From: Aestuariivirga litoralis
GTDB taxonomy: Bacteria > Pseudomonadota > Alphaproteobacteria > Rhizobiales > Aestuariivirgaceae
Assembly: GCF_003234965.1 (NCBI RefSeq)
Contig: NZ_QKVK01000002.1
Span: 1 to 64,000 of the forward strand
Direction: 5' to 3'
DNA length: 64,000 nt
Part shown: one piece after another, positions 1-9,036 of the stretch
Layout of the letters: each line of letters begins with the position of its first letter
Numbering within the stretch: position 1 is the first letter of the stretch
Position numbers and translations under genes: made by a program
Notes under the pieces: model-generated
Database searches by the model: none
Told to the model about the DNA's origin: nothing
The model's input: the letters and a program-made list of their open reading frames with translations, nothing else

Positions 1-1
1 C

Positions 2-193
2 CGCCCACCCCGCGAGCCGCGCGAGCCGCGCCGCGAGCGCAGCGAAGCGGCCCCCCGCCCGCCGCGCGAGGACAAGCCCCGCCGCGAGCGCAACGACCGC
101 CACCCCCAGCGCGACGTCTCCGACGCCCCGGACCACCGCGGCTTCACCGAACAGACCATGCCGGCCTTCCTCACGCGCAGCGTGAAGGCCTGA
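2..193 (+). CDS. C-terminal tail of a CDS, possibly DEAD-box RNA helicase (5' end outside window)
   Basis: An open frame enters from the left edge and stops with TGA at 191-193. It encodes a very Arg/Pro/Glu-rich tail (runs of PRE, RRE and PRR) ending in GFTEQTMPAFLTRSVKA. A basic low-complexity extension closing on a short '-PAFLxR-' peptide is typical of the C-terminus of alphaproteobacterial DEAD-box RNA helicases, but no helicase motif lies inside the window. The assignment is therefore an inference from composition and the last residues only. The low complexity also means the frame could be fortuitous. Confidence 0.4.
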   Translation, partial: RPPREPREPRRERSEAAPRPPREDKPRRERNDRHPQRDVSDAPDHRGFTEQTMPAFLTRSVKA

Positions 194-205
194 GGCGGGT
201 TCACA

Positions 206-643
206 TCACCTGGGTTCATCATGGCCGGGCTCGTCCCGGCCATCTTCTTTGGTGGCACCGGCCACGGCCGCGTGCGCCTCGTCGCGCTGGGCCAGGCGCC
301 TTTGTATCCCCAGTACCAGCACTGCCAGCCCCTTGCCGATGAAGAGCGGACCCAGCAGCAGCGCGATGCCGTAATTGGGGGCGACTGTCAGCGCGATGGA
401 GAGTTGGGCCACCACATAGATTGCTGCGCCGCCCGCCAGCGCCCACCATGGGGCGTCCCTGACGGTCATCCAGAGGAAGGCGCCGTTGCCCGCCAACGCC
501 GCCAGAAGGATCGGCATGAAGGTTGAAATGAGCTGCGTCACCTCCGCCGGTGCATTGGGCGCAGCGAGGCCGGACAGGATCCCGGCACAACCCCCCGTAA
601 AGACCAGCGCCAGCAGGCAGTAGATGACGACGGTCCTCCGCAT
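206..643 (-). CDS. small integral membrane protein of unknown function
   Basis: A 145-residue protein that I cannot assign to a family. It starts with a signal or first membrane segment (MRRTVVIYCLLALVFTGGCA) and has about three more hydrophobic stretches: LISTFMPILLAALAG, WWALAGGAAIYVVAQLSIAL and YGIALLLGPLFIGKGLAVLV. A polar basic tail begins near residue 115. The last residues (about EDGRDEPGHDEPR) are encoded by a copy of the dispersed REP palindrome described at 221-243, so the natural C-terminus was probably shorter before the repeat arrived. The gene is convergent with the upstream partial CDS, and only 12 bases separate the two stops. Confidence 0.6.
   Translation of the reverse strand: MRRTVVIYCLLALVFTGGCAGILSGLAAPNAPAEVTQLISTFMPILLAALAGNGAFLWMTVRDAPWWALAGGAAIYVVAQLSIALTVAPNYGIALLLGPLFIGKGLAVLVLGIQRRLAQRDEAHAAVAGATKEDGRDEPGHDEPR
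221..243. repeat. REP-type palindrome (family A), inside the 3' end of a gene
   Basis: Two perfect 9-base arms (atggccggg and cccggccat) flank the loop ctcgt, followed by ttctttggtggc. The same architecture recurs at 25281-25345, 43124-43146, 45276-45344 and 59764-59831, usually as two opposed palindromes joined by a tttttggtggc-like spacer. This copy is read as coding sequence on the minus strand. Confidence 0.8.
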
Positions 644-746
644 CCGCGCTCCCTTTCGTCACCCGCAACCTAGACCACGCAGAAGCCCTTGCCCACCCCG
701 TGGGCTTGCGTGCCCATCTCCGCTCGAGCGCCGGGCGCGCGCGCCA

Positions 747-788
747 AAGAAAAAGCCCGCCACGCTCCGCAGGGGTGCGTGACGGGCT
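747..788 (-). terminator. rho-independent terminator of the PRC-barrel gene
   Basis: Read on the minus strand, a 12-base stem (agcccgtcacgc pairing with gcgtggcgggct, one wobble) is followed by TTTTTCTTT. It lies about 60 bases beyond the stop of the PRC-barrel gene. The rest of the 644-846 gap shows nothing else I can support. Confidence 0.75.
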
Positions 789-846
789 CCTCGCTCAAGA
801 CAGGCGCGGGGACGCGGGTGATGCCACCCGGCCCCGCCGCCAGGGG

Positions 847-1629
847 TTACTGCTGCTGCGTCTGGTTGGTGCAGGCGGCGTTGGTGGCGTTCTCCGGCAG
901 GGCGCAGTCGACCGTGCCGCTGCCGCCGGTGTTGCCGGTGGCGTTGCCATTGTTGTTGGCCGGGGCCGGCTGGGTGGTGGAGCCGGTGGACTCGGTCGCC
1001 GTGCCGTTCATCTGGTCGGCATAGCGGCGGTTGTTCCGATCATAGGTCGGCGCGTTTTCCAGCACCTCCTTGGTGGCCTCGACGACGAGGCGCTTGTTGT
1101 CGCCGTCCGTCACGATCTTGATCGCCTCGGTGTTCACCGCCACGTCCTTCTCGCCGATGCCGAGGAAGCCGCCGACGCCGAGGATCACCGCCTCGACATT
1201 GCCGTCGCCCGAGACGATGAGGTCGTTGACGTCGCCGATGTTGTTGCCGGCCTGGTCATAGACGGTCTTGCCGATGTAGTCGCTGGCCGACATCAGCTGC
1301 ACGCCGTTGAGGCGGTCGGCCGGGACGATCAGCGCGCCGCCGCTCATCTGCGTCGTGGTGCCCTGCGTGGTGGCGGTGGTGTTCTGGGCGTTGTTCTGGT
1401 CGGTCGTCGTGGAGGTGGAAGAGCCCGACTGCGCGGCGTTCTGGTCCGTGGTGGTCGCGGCCCCGTTCTGGTCCTGCGTGGCGTTGGTGGTGTTGTTCTG
1501 CTGGCTCATGCAGGCCGGGTCATTCTTGTTGGCCTCCTGCGTGCAATCGACCGCCGCGTTCTGGGCGAAGACCGGCGTGAAGGCGAGAATCGACAGCGCT
1601 GTGCTCAGCGCGAGAACGTTCCTGTTCAT
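847..1629 (-). CDS. secreted PRC-barrel domain protein with Asn/Gln/Thr-rich flanks
   Basis: The protein has 260 residues when started at the ATG at 1629. That start is chosen because it gives a clean signal peptide (MNRNVLALSTALSILAFTPVFA) preceded by AGGGA. Residues about 105-190 form a PRC-barrel (DYIGKTVYDQAGNNIGDVND followed by VEAVILGVGGFLGIGEKDVAV), a small beta-barrel found in stress and envelope proteins. Both flanks are low-complexity N/Q/T/S/A. A pair VDC-x10-C occurs at each end: C29/C40 just after the signal peptide and C242/C253 near the C-terminus. The likely location is the periplasm. Role unknown; related alphaproteobacterial proteins are annotated only by the domain. Confidence 0.85.
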   Translation of the reverse strand: MNRNVLALSTALSILAFTPVFAQNAAVDCTQEANKNDPACMSQQNNTTNATQDQNGAATTTDQNAAQSGSSTSTTTDQNNAQNTTATTQGTTTQMSGGALIVPADRLNGVQLMSASDYIGKTVYDQAGNNIGDVNDLIVSGDGNVEAVILGVGGFLGIGEKDVAVNTEAIKIVTDGDNKRLVVEATKEVLENAPTYDRNNRRYADQMNGTATESTGSTTQPAPANNNGNATGNTGGSGTVDCALPENATNAACTNQTQQQ

Positions 1630-1782
1630 CGTGTTGTTCCCTGTTCTGATGTAACCTGTGCGGCAGCTTGGCGCTTGCCTCGCGGGAAGAATGCCGCGTC
1701 GGCACATTGGTTCCGCGCAAGACTGCACAGTTCGCGGCCGCCTTGCGGCGCGGCTCGGACGGTTGCAGCAAAAAGAGAAAGA

Positions 1783-2268
1783 TCAGGCGGCGGTGATGGC
1801 GAGCTTGCGGTCACGCGCGCGGAGAATGTACCACACGATCATCACGCCGAGCGCCTTGCTGAGGATCTCGGTGGCGAAGGCCGCAGGCGTGAGGTAGCCG
1901 GCGAGATACTGGAAGGCCAGCGTGTCGAGCGGCACGGCGATCAGCGAGGAAATGAGAATGCGCTGCGACAGCGGGCGGCGCAGGTAGGAATAGACGCCCC
2001 AGTCCGCCGTCTCCGACAGGATGAAGGCGGTGATCGAGGCCACGGCGATCGCCGGGTCCACCATGAACCAGGTGAGCACGCCCGCAGCGGCAGTGGCGAA
2101 GAGGATATAGTGGCCGACCTCGCGCTGGGCATAGTCGCGCAGCACGAAGATGAAGCCGACCACCACATTGGCGAGATAGAGGTCGCCCATCGGCGTCGAC
2201 CACGGGGCGATCGCCGTGAACATCCAGTTCACGGCGACGATCGCGGCAACGTAGAGGGCGACCCACAT
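1783..2268 (-). CDS. VUT family transporter (YhhQ/queuosine-precursor transporter type)
   Basis: A 161-residue integral membrane protein with about five to six hydrophobic segments. The motif GDLYLANVVVGFIFVLRDYA followed by QREVGH is the hallmark of the VUT/DUF165 family, whose E. coli member YhhQ imports the queuosine precursor preQ0. Substrate specificity here is inferred from the family only. The ATG lies 12 bases after the ndk stop with AAGGA upstream, so it is probably cotranscribed with ndk. No queuosine biosynthesis gene is nearby. Confidence 0.8.
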   Translation of the reverse strand: MWVALYVAAIVAVNWMFTAIAPWSTPMGDLYLANVVVGFIFVLRDYAQREVGHYILFATAAAGVLTWFMVDPAIAVASITAFILSETADWGVYSYLRRPLSQRILISSLIAVPLDTLAFQYLAGYLTPAAFATEILSKALGVMIVWYILRARDRKLAITAA

Positions 2269-2280
2269 TGGCTTCAGTCC

Positions 2281-2703
<423 letters not shown>

Positions 2704-2738
2704 GAAGTCCTCGTATGTCCTGTCAGATGAATGGGATC

Positions 2739-2761
2739 GGGCCGCCGTATAGCGGCGGCCC
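2739..2761 (-). other. GC-rich hairpin downstream of the OmpA-like gene
   Basis: Perfect 9-base arms (gggccgccg and cggcggccc) enclose the pentaloop tatag, in the gap between the OmpA-like gene and ndk. No T-tract follows on the minus strand, so it may be a weak terminator or an mRNA 3'-end stabiliser. Confidence 0.5.
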
Positions 2762-2788
2762 GGTCATCTGGCAAGCTTTGGCTCGGGC

Positions 2789-4672
2789 TCAGTCCGCCTG
2801 CCCCACCAGGGGGGTGATGCGGGCCAGCGACACGCGGCGGTTCTCGGCCTCGGGCTGGCTGGTCGGAATCTTGAGGTAGCGCTCGCCCAGGCCCACCGTC
2901 TTCAGGTTGTCCGGCGGGATGACGTAATAGGTGGTCAGCGCCTCCTTCACCGCCGCCGCCCGCTGGCGGGAGAGGACGAGGTTGGACTGGTCCGAGCCCA
3001 CGGCATCGGTGTGGCCCTCGATGAGGAACACCTCGTCCGGGTGCCTGGCGAGGATCTTCTCGAGGACGGAAGCGATGCGGTCCAGCTTGTCGATCTCCTC
3101 CTCGCGCAGGTAGCCCTCGCCGAAGCCGAAATGCACGGTGTCGATCTCGATCCGCGCCACCGCGTCGCGCAGCTGCGGCTGGCGCTCGAAGTCCTCCACC
3201 GAGTAGCGGCGCTCGACCTGGCGGCGCGGCGGGGCCACCAGCACGTCGGCCAGCTCGTCATCCTCCACCTCGGCGGCGAAGACATCGTCCGGCACGTCGT
3301 AGTCCGGTTCCCAGCGATCGCGCACGTCGTAGTCGAACTGGTAGTCGCCCTGGCGCAGGCGGGCCTCGCGCTGCTGGCGCTCTTCCATCATCTGGCGGCG
3401 CAGGTAGCGGCGGTCCTCCTCCATCTGGCGGCGCCACATCCGGCGCTGCGCCTCGTCGTAGCGGTCATCCGCCACCACCTCGCGGTAGACGTCGATGCGG
3501 CGGACGAGCTCACGGTCATCGAGCTCGCTCGGCGGGCGGCGGTCCTGCAACACGATGCGGATCTCGGTGTTGTTGATGGTCGTGTTGGCGGTATTGCCGC
3601 TGCCATTGCCCTTGCTGCCCTGCTGCTGTTGCTGCGGCGGCGTGGTGGCGGGCGGCGTGGTGGCGGGCGGGGGCAGGCCTTCGTCCACGGCCACCTCGTT
3701 GCGCAGCACGGCGCGTTCGCGCGCCAGCTTCTGGCGCAGTGCCTCGCGGGTCTGCGGGCTCAGCTGGTTCGAGGCCAGCAGGTCGCGCATGTCGGTGAGG
3801 CGCTTGCGCAGCTGCTTGCGCTTCATGCTGCGCACGTCGGTGGTGTCGGCGAGCAAGGCCTGGGCCTCGCGCTCCAGCGCCGGGTCGACACCGGGTTTGG
3901 CCTGCTGCGTATCGGCGGGCGGCGCCGGTGGCGGCTGTTGCTGCTGGGCGGCAGGCGCTTCGGGCGGCTGGGCGGTCTTGCCGCGCAGCTCGGCGCGCGC
4001 CTCGCGGATCACCTCGCGCAGGGCGCGGCGCTGGTCAGGGGAGAGGCTCTTGGCCTGCGACAGGCGCATGGCCTGCTGCAATTGCTGGCGCAGCTCCGCG
4101 TCGCCGAGGCTGGCGGCGGGGCGGATCGATTTCAGGAACGCCGCAGCCTCGGCGGAGCCGGTCACGGGCTCAGGCTGCGGGGTGTGCTGCGGGGCTGGCT
4201 GGGCCTGCTGGGGTGGCTTCTTGCGCTTCACCACCGGCGGGGCCTGCTCCTGGCCCTCCGCCTGCTGCGGGTCGTAGGGGGGCAGCGGCGGCTGCTCCAA
4301 TTGGGGTTCCGGCTGGGGCTGTGCCTCGGCAGCCGGGGCCTCGGGGGCACTGGCTCCCTGCTGGCGCCGCTCGATCTCCTTGGCGACTCTTGCAACTTCC
4401 TGCTGCAGGGCCTGGTCGAGTTCGGGTGGCAGGCCCTGGACATCGCGGAAGGCCTCCGCCCGCTGCCGGCGCTGCTGCAGGCGCGGCATCTTCATCTGCG
4501 CAACATCCTTGCCAGCAGCGAGGAACTGCCGGATCGACTGGATCTCCTGGGCATTGGCCTCCACCTGGGCTGTCGGCATCAGGCCCTCGACCTGATTGTC
4601 GGCGAAGGCGACGCCCGCCGCCGAGAACAGCGCCAGCGCCACGAGGCTGGCCTTCAGGTGAGAACTTGTCAT
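2789..4672 (-). CDS. OmpA family protein with repeated helical modules
   Basis: The protein has 627 residues from the ATG at 4672, preceded by GGAG. It begins with a signal peptide ending near VAFADNQ. The C-terminal domain (about 507-618) is an OmpA/MotB peptidoglycan-binding fold with the signature EGHTDAVGSDQSNLVLSRQR. The long middle is Gln/Pro/Ala-rich and carries four related helical units at about 60-103, 188-231, 282-326 and 384-426, each of the form ELRxxL...LSPxxRxALRxxxxxxRAxLR. The spacers are proline/glutamine linkers. It probably tethers something to peptidoglycan in the periplasm or outer membrane. The function of the repeats is not recognised. Confidence 0.85.
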   Translation of the reverse strand: MTSSHLKASLVALALFSAAGVAFADNQVEGLMPTAQVEANAQEIQSIRQFLAAGKDVAQMKMPRLQQRRQRAEAFRDVQGLPPELDQALQQEVARVAKEIERRQQGASAPEAPAAEAQPQPEPQLEQPPLPPYDPQQAEGQEQAPPVVKRKKPPQQAQPAPQHTPQPEPVTGSAEAAAFLKSIRPAASLGDAELRQQLQQAMRLSQAKSLSPDQRRALREVIREARAELRGKTAQPPEAPAAQQQQPPPAPPADTQQAKPGVDPALEREAQALLADTTDVRSMKRKQLRKRLTDMRDLLASNQLSPQTREALRQKLARERAVLRNEVAVDEGLPPPATTPPATTPPQQQQQGSKGNGSGNTANTTINNTEIRIVLQDRRPPSELDDRELVRRIDVYREVVADDRYDEAQRRMWRRQMEEDRRYLRRQMMEERQQREARLRQGDYQFDYDVRDRWEPDYDVPDDVFAAEVEDDELADVLVAPPRRQVERRYSVEDFERQPQLRDAVARIEIDTVHFGFGEGYLREEEIDKLDRIASVLEKILARHPDEVFLIEGHTDAVGSDQSNLVLSRQRAAAVKEALTTYYVIPPDNLKTVGLGERYLKIPTSQPEAENRRVSLARITPLVGQAD

Positions 4673-4810
4673 CCGGTCACTCCATTCGACTTGCGAAGGC
4701 ACGAAACGCCCGCGCTCCTGGCATGGTTCCGGACCATGCCCTGCCCCCATGGCGGAAGTGAGGGGCGATTGCGATGCCCCCGTCACAAGCCTGAACCGCG
4801 GATGAACGGC

Positions 4811-5554
4811 CTAGAGGCGCCCGGCCTCGATGATGCGCTTGAGGAAGGCGCGGGTGCGCTCCTGCTTCGGGTCGCCGAAGATCTGGGCCGGCGGCCCCTC
4901 CTCGTGCACCACGCCCTCGTAGAGGAAGCAGACCTTGGAGGCGACCTCCTTGGCGAAGCCCATCTCGTGGGTTGCCAGCAGCATGGTCATGCCCTGGCCT
5001 GCAAGGTCGCGCACGATGTTGAGCACTTCCGACACGAGCTCGGGGTCGAGGGCGGAGGTGATCTCGTCGAGCAGCATCACCTTCGGTTCCATGGCGAGTG
5101 CCCGCACGATGGCGACGCGCTGCTGCTGGCCACCCGAAAGCCGGTCGGGATATTCCGTCGCCTTGGCCTCGAGGCCGATGCGCTTCAGGAGCGCCATGGC
5201 CTTGGCCTCGGCCTCGGCCCTGTCGGCCTTGAGCACCTTCAACGGCGCCAGCGTCACGTTCTCCAGCACGCTCATGTGCGGGAAGAGGTTGAAGCTCTGG
5301 AACACGATGCCGACATTGCGGCGCAGGCGGTTGACGTCGACGCCGGGGCCCGACACGCGGTCGTTCATCAGCCGGATCTCGCCGCCCTGGATCTTCTCCA
5401 GCCCGTTGATGCAGCGGAGCAGCGTGGACTTGCCGCAGCCCGAGGCCCCGATGAGGCAGACGACCTGGTGCTCGTCGACCGACAGGTTCACGCCGCGCAG
5501 CACCTTCACCGGGCCGAATTCCTTCTCGACATTGACGATTTCGAGGAAGGACAT
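4811..5554 (-). CDS. polar amino acid ABC transporter, ATP-binding subunit
   Basis: A 247-residue cytoplasmic ATPase of the GlnQ/HisP/AapP class. It has Walker [10 protein letters not shown] (about 36-44), Q-loop [13 protein letters not shown], signature [15 protein letters not shown], Walker [14 protein letters not shown] and the switch His in LATHEMGFA. Its start lies 3 bases after the permease stop, so the two are translationally linked. With the permease and binding protein upstream it completes a three-gene importer operon. Confidence 0.93.
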   Translation of the reverse strand: MSFLEIVNVEKEFGPVKVLRGVNLSVDEHQVVCLIGASGCGKSTLLRCINGLEKIQGGEIRLMNDRVSGPGVDVNRLRRNVGIVFQSFNLFPHMSVLENVTLAPLKVLKADRAEAEAKAMALLKRIGLEAKATEYPDRLSGGQQQRVAIVRALAMEPKVMLLDEITSALDPELVSEVLNIVRDLAGQGMTMLLATHEMGFAKEVASKVCFLYEGVVHEEGPPAQIFGDPKQERTRAFLKRIIEAGRL

Positions 5555-5557
5555 GGT

Positions 5558-6712
5558 TCAGCCCCCGGCCCGCATGCGGGCATTGTCGCGCTCGATCATC
5601 TTGTCGACGAAGCGGGCCTGCGGAATGGTGATGATGACGAAGAGGATGGCGACCACGGTGACGGCGGAGAGGTTGAAGGCATTGGCCGCAATGATGCGCG
5701 ACTGGTTGAAGGCATCGATGACGCCCACCACCTGCACCAGGGCCGTATCCTTCTGCAACCCGATGAAGTCGTTGAGCAGGGGCGCGATGATGCGGCGCAC
5801 TGCCTGCGGCACGACGACGTAGCGCATGGTCTGCATGTAGGAGAGGCCAAGCGAGCGCGCGGCGGAGACCTGGCTCCAGTGGATCGACTCGATGCCGGAG
5901 CGATAGACCTCGGCGACATAGGCGCCATAGGTCAGCGTCAGCGCCAGGATGCACCACCAGATGACGGGAATGCGGGTGAGCGAGCGCTGCTCCGCCACCG
6001 TCATGGAGGAGAGATCGACGAACCAGCCGACGATGTGCGGCATGATCATCTCAGGGAGCCCCGAGGTCGGGATGCCGAAGCCGATGAGATAGAGCGTCAC
6101 CACGGCGGGAAGGCCGCGGAAGATGTCGCAATAGAGGATGGCGAGCGCGCGGATGGGCTGGCCGGCCTTGCCGGGCATCAGGCGGGCCAGTGCCACGACC
6201 AGGCCCCAGACCAGCACGAGCACCTCCGCCACCACGAAAATGAAGATGTTGGTGAGGAAGAACTGCTTCGTCACCAGCCACCACTTCTGCTGCATCAGCG
6301 GCAGGTAGAAGAAGGTCTTGCCCACCGCCACGTCGTTCATCATCACGAAGACGGCGAAACCGAGCGCGATCAGCGCGAAGGCGCCCCAGCCGAAGGTGAC
6401 CCAGCCATTCTCGCGCGCCGCGGCGGTCTGGATGCGGGCCTCGACGATGTCACCGGCGGCAAGCGCCGCGGCGGCCTTGCGCGACTCGCCCATGGCACGC
6501 AGCGCGGGGATGAAGAGCAGCGCCGTGGCTGCTATGGCGATCCAGAAGATCACCTGCCAGACGCCATTCATGACGCCCAGGAATTCGAGCGAGGAGCGGA
6601 TCAGATTTGTAGCGCCATAGGCTGCGAGCGTGCTCAGCGCAGCGAAGAGCAAGGCGGCAAGCGCCAGACCATTGGCGCGCTGCGGCAGCGGGGGGGATGC
6701 GTGTTTTTTCAC
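5558..6712 (-). CDS. polar amino acid ABC transporter, permease (AapM/HisM-like)
   Basis: A 384-residue inner-membrane permease with a GTG start. About eight hydrophobic segments are visible. The C-terminal half holds the binding-protein-dependent transport domain with the EAA loop AARSLGLSYMQTMRYVVVPQ and the following NDFIGLQKDTALVQVVG. The length and long N-terminal extension resemble rhizobial AapM rather than short GlnP proteins. Unlike aapJQMP, only one permease gene is present, so it probably works as a homodimer. Confidence 0.9.
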   Translation of the reverse strand: MKKHASPPLPQRANGLALAALLFAALSTLAAYGATNLIRSSLEFLGVMNGVWQVIFWIAIAATALLFIPALRAMGESRKAAAALAAGDIVEARIQTAAARENGWVTFGWGAFALIALGFAVFVMMNDVAVGKTFFYLPLMQQKWWLVTKQFFLTNIFIFVVAEVLVLVWGLVVALARLMPGKAGQPIRALAILYCDIFRGLPAVVTLYLIGFGIPTSGLPEMIMPHIVGWFVDLSSMTVAEQRSLTRIPVIWWCILALTLTYGAYVAEVYRSGIESIHWSQVSAARSLGLSYMQTMRYVVVPQAVRRIIAPLLNDFIGLQKDTALVQVVGVIDAFNQSRIIAANAFNLSAVTVVAILFVIITIPQARFVDKMIERDNARMRAGG

Positions 6713-6725
6713 TTGGGGACGGGAA

Positions 6726-6755
6726 TGCCCCCGCCGCGATCAGGCAGCGGGGGCA
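6726..6755 (-). other. intra-operon hairpin between binding protein and permease
   Basis: Perfect 9-base arms (tgcccccgc and gcgggggca) with a 12-base loop, starting about 7 bases after the binding-protein stop. No U-run follows. In other ABC operons such hairpins protect the upstream binding-protein mRNA or attenuate transcription, which gives more binding protein than permease. Confidence 0.6.
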
Positions 6756-6761
6756 GTGACC

Positions 6762-7604
6762 TCAGGGGTTGAAGTAGGGGACGGAGGCCGGGTCCTTGCC
6801 CCAGGCAGCCGCCAGATACTTTTCGCCGAGCTTCTTGATGGTGCCGTCGTCGATCATCGACTGGATGATCTTGTCGAGGGTGGCGTTGTTGGCATTGCCC
6901 TTGGGATAGATGGCGCCATAGGATTCACCGGTCTTGTACTGGCCCACGACCTCGACCTTGTCGGGGTTGGCCACCACCTCGGCGAGGACGATGGAGGTAT
7001 CGGTCACCGCCACGTCGGTCTGGCCGGCGCGGAGAGCTGCGAACATGTCGCCCTGGTCGGGATAGACCTGAACGTCGGTGATGCCGAGCTTGTCCTGCAC
7101 GAAGGCCGCACCCGTGGTGGCCTGCTGCACGCCGACCTTGGCGGACTTGATGGACTTCTCGTCGACGGGTGCATCCTTGCGCACCAGCACGCCGATGTCG
7201 GAGCTGAAATAGGGCACCGAGAAGTCGTGGATCTTCTTGCGCTCGTCGGTGATCGAGATTTCCGACATGGCGAGATCGAAGTCCGAGGTCTGGCCGGCGA
7301 TCAGCGCATCCCAGCCGACATTGACGACCTCGAGCTTGTCATAGCCCGCGCGCCAGGCGATCTCGGCGGCCATGCAATATTCCATGCCGTCCTTGATGGC
7401 TTCCGGCGTGTCGCCGTTCCACCAGATCGGCGCGGGCAGCGACACTTCTACGGTCAGCTGGCCGGCCTTGGCCGGGTTGGCGATGGGGATCGAGCCCTTC
7501 TCGCCGGTCACTTCGCAATTGCCGATCATGTTGGCGGCGGAAGCGGGCATGCTGAAGGCCAGCAGTGCCGCGGCCGCGAGAAGCACGCGCTTGGAGATTG
7601 CCAT
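6762..7604 (-). CDS. polar amino acid ABC transporter, substrate-binding protein
   Basis: A 280-residue periplasmic protein of the SBP_bac_3 family. The ATG at 7604 gives a clear signal peptide (MAISKRVLLAAAALLAFSMPASA) and has AGGGAG upstream. Family hallmarks are the FDLAMSEISITDERKKIHDF and VPYFSSDIGVLV segments and the later ALRAGQTDVAVTDTSIV. The substrate is likely a polar amino acid or opine-like compound, but residue-level specificity cannot be read. First gene of the operon, divergent from the Hsp70-family gene. Its promoter must lie in 7605-7743. Confidence 0.9.
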   Translation of the reverse strand: MAISKRVLLAAAALLAFSMPASAANMIGNCEVTGEKGSIPIANPAKAGQLTVEVSLPAPIWWNGDTPEAIKDGMEYCMAAEIAWRAGYDKLEVVNVGWDALIAGQTSDFDLAMSEISITDERKKIHDFSVPYFSSDIGVLVRKDAPVDEKSIKSAKVGVQQATTGAAFVQDKLGITDVQVYPDQGDMFAALRAGQTDVAVTDTSIVLAEVVANPDKVEVVGQYKTGESYGAIYPKGNANNATLDKIIQSMIDDGTIKKLGEKYLAAAWGKDPASVPYFNP

Positions 7605-7743
7605 GGTGTGTTTGCTCCCTGTTCTGGTTCTATAGCCCTGAATAGACTGGAAAACCCCTTTCAGGGCAAGGGGGAACACTGCTGAGAAAGATTAACAAGA
7701 GACAGGCCCGGCAAATTGCAGTAAAGGCCCGCCTCCTCACCCC

Positions 7744-9036
7744 ATGGCAAAACCGGACATGCAGGCAATCGGCATCGATTTCGGCACGACCAACACCGTG
7801 CTCGCCTTCCCTGAGGGAAGCGATGCGCGGGTGCAGGCATTCGAGCGCGACGGGGAACGCCACGAGGCGCTGCGCACGACGCTGTCCTTCCGGCGCAACC
7901 CCCTGGCCGGCGGACAGCCGCTGGCCGAGGCGGGGCCCTGGGCGATCCAGGACTTCATCGACCTGCCGGAGGAGACCCGCTTCCTGCAGTCCTTCAAGTC
8001 CTTCGCTGCCAGCGTGTCGTTCAGCGACACCGCCGTCTTCACCACCCGCTACCGCTTCGAGGACCTGATGGCTGCCTACCTGGCCCGGGTGAAGGCGCAT
8101 GCCGGGCTGGCGCAGTTCCCGAAGCGGCTGGCCATCGGCCGTCCCGTCACCTTCGCGGGCAGCAAGCCAGACGATGCACTGGCGCAGCGCCGCTATGCCG
8201 CCGCCCTTGCCGCCCTCGGCTTCGAGCAGGTGAACTATGTCCTCGAGCCGGTGGCGGCCGCCTATTTCTATGCCCAGCGGCTGGTGCGGGATGCGGTGAT
8301 CCTCGTCGCCGATCTCGGCGGCGGCACCAGCGACTTTTCCGTGCTGCGCTTCCGCAAGGCTAACGGCCGCACCGCGGCCGAGGCGCTGGCCCATAGCGGC
8401 ATCGGAATCGCGGGGGACAATTTCGATTTCCGCATCATCGATCACGTGGTCTCGCCCCGCCTCGGCAAGAGGGCGACCTATGTCAGCTGGGGCAAGGAGC
8501 TGCCGGTGCCGAAGCACTATTTCGCGTCCTTCTCGCGCTGGAACGAGCTTTGCCTCATGCGCCGCCCCGAGGTGCTGCGCGAATTGCGCGAGCTCGCACG
8601 CAGCAGTTCGTCGCAGGAGCAGCTGCTGAGCCTCGTCGACCTCATCGAGGGCGGCGTCAGCTACGAGCTCTACCGCACCGTCTCGCAGGCCAAGGCAGCG
8701 CTGACGGAGCATGAGGTGGTGCCCTTCCGCTTCAGGATGTCGGGTGTCGACATTTCCGGACGGTTGAACCGCAGCAGCTTCGAGCGCTGGATCGCGCCCG
8801 ATCTCGAGAAGATCGGGGCGACAGCCGATGCGGCGCTGAGCAAGGCGGGATTGGCGGCGAAGGACATCGACCGTGTCTTCCTCACCGGCGGCACTTCCTT
8901 CGTACCCGCGGTCCGCCGCCTGTTCGAGCAGCGCTTCCCGGCGGAGAAGATAGACACGGGCGAGCAGCTTCTCTCCATCGCCAAGGGACTTGCCCTCATC
9001 GCGGGTTCGGCCGAGCCGGAGGCCTGGGCCGCATGA
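7744..9036 (+). CDS. Hsp70 family protein, YegD-like
   Basis: A 430-residue actin/Hsp70-fold ATPase without a canonical DnaK substrate-binding domain. Nucleotide-binding motifs are [16 protein letters not shown] (phosphate 1), [17 protein letters not shown] (phosphate 2) and [17 protein letters not shown] (adenosine motif). Length and layout match E. coli YegD, a putative chaperone of unknown client. It overlaps the next gene by ATGA, so Hsp70-like protein and tRNA hydroxylase are translationally coupled. Confidence 0.85.
   Translation: MAKPDMQAIGIDFGTTNTVLAFPEGSDARVQAFERDGERHEALRTTLSFRRNPLAGGQPLAEAGPWAIQDFIDLPEETRFLQSFKSFAASVSFSDTAVFTTRYRFEDLMAAYLARVKAHAGLAQFPKRLAIGRPVTFAGSKPDDALAQRRYAAALAALGFEQVNYVLEPVAAAYFYAQRLVRDAVILVADLGGGTSDFSVLRFRKANGRTAAEALAHSGIGIAGDNFDFRIIDHVVSPRLGKRATYVSWGKELPVPKHYFASFSRWNELCLMRRPEVLRELRELARSSSSQEQLLSLVDLIEGGVSYELYRTVSQAKAALTEHEVVPFRFRMSGVDISGRLNRSSFERWIAPDLEKIGATADAALSKAGLAAKDIDRVFLTGGTSFVPAVRRLFEQRFPAEKIDTGEQLLSIAKGLALIAGSAEPEAWAA

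Noticed and set aside
3011-6772. 1253-codon open frame on the plus strand
   Set aside because: It runs antisense through the OmpA-like protein and the ABC transporter, which have clear family motifs. Long antisense frames are expected in GC-rich DNA, and the translation is His/Leu/Arg/Gly-rich nonsense.
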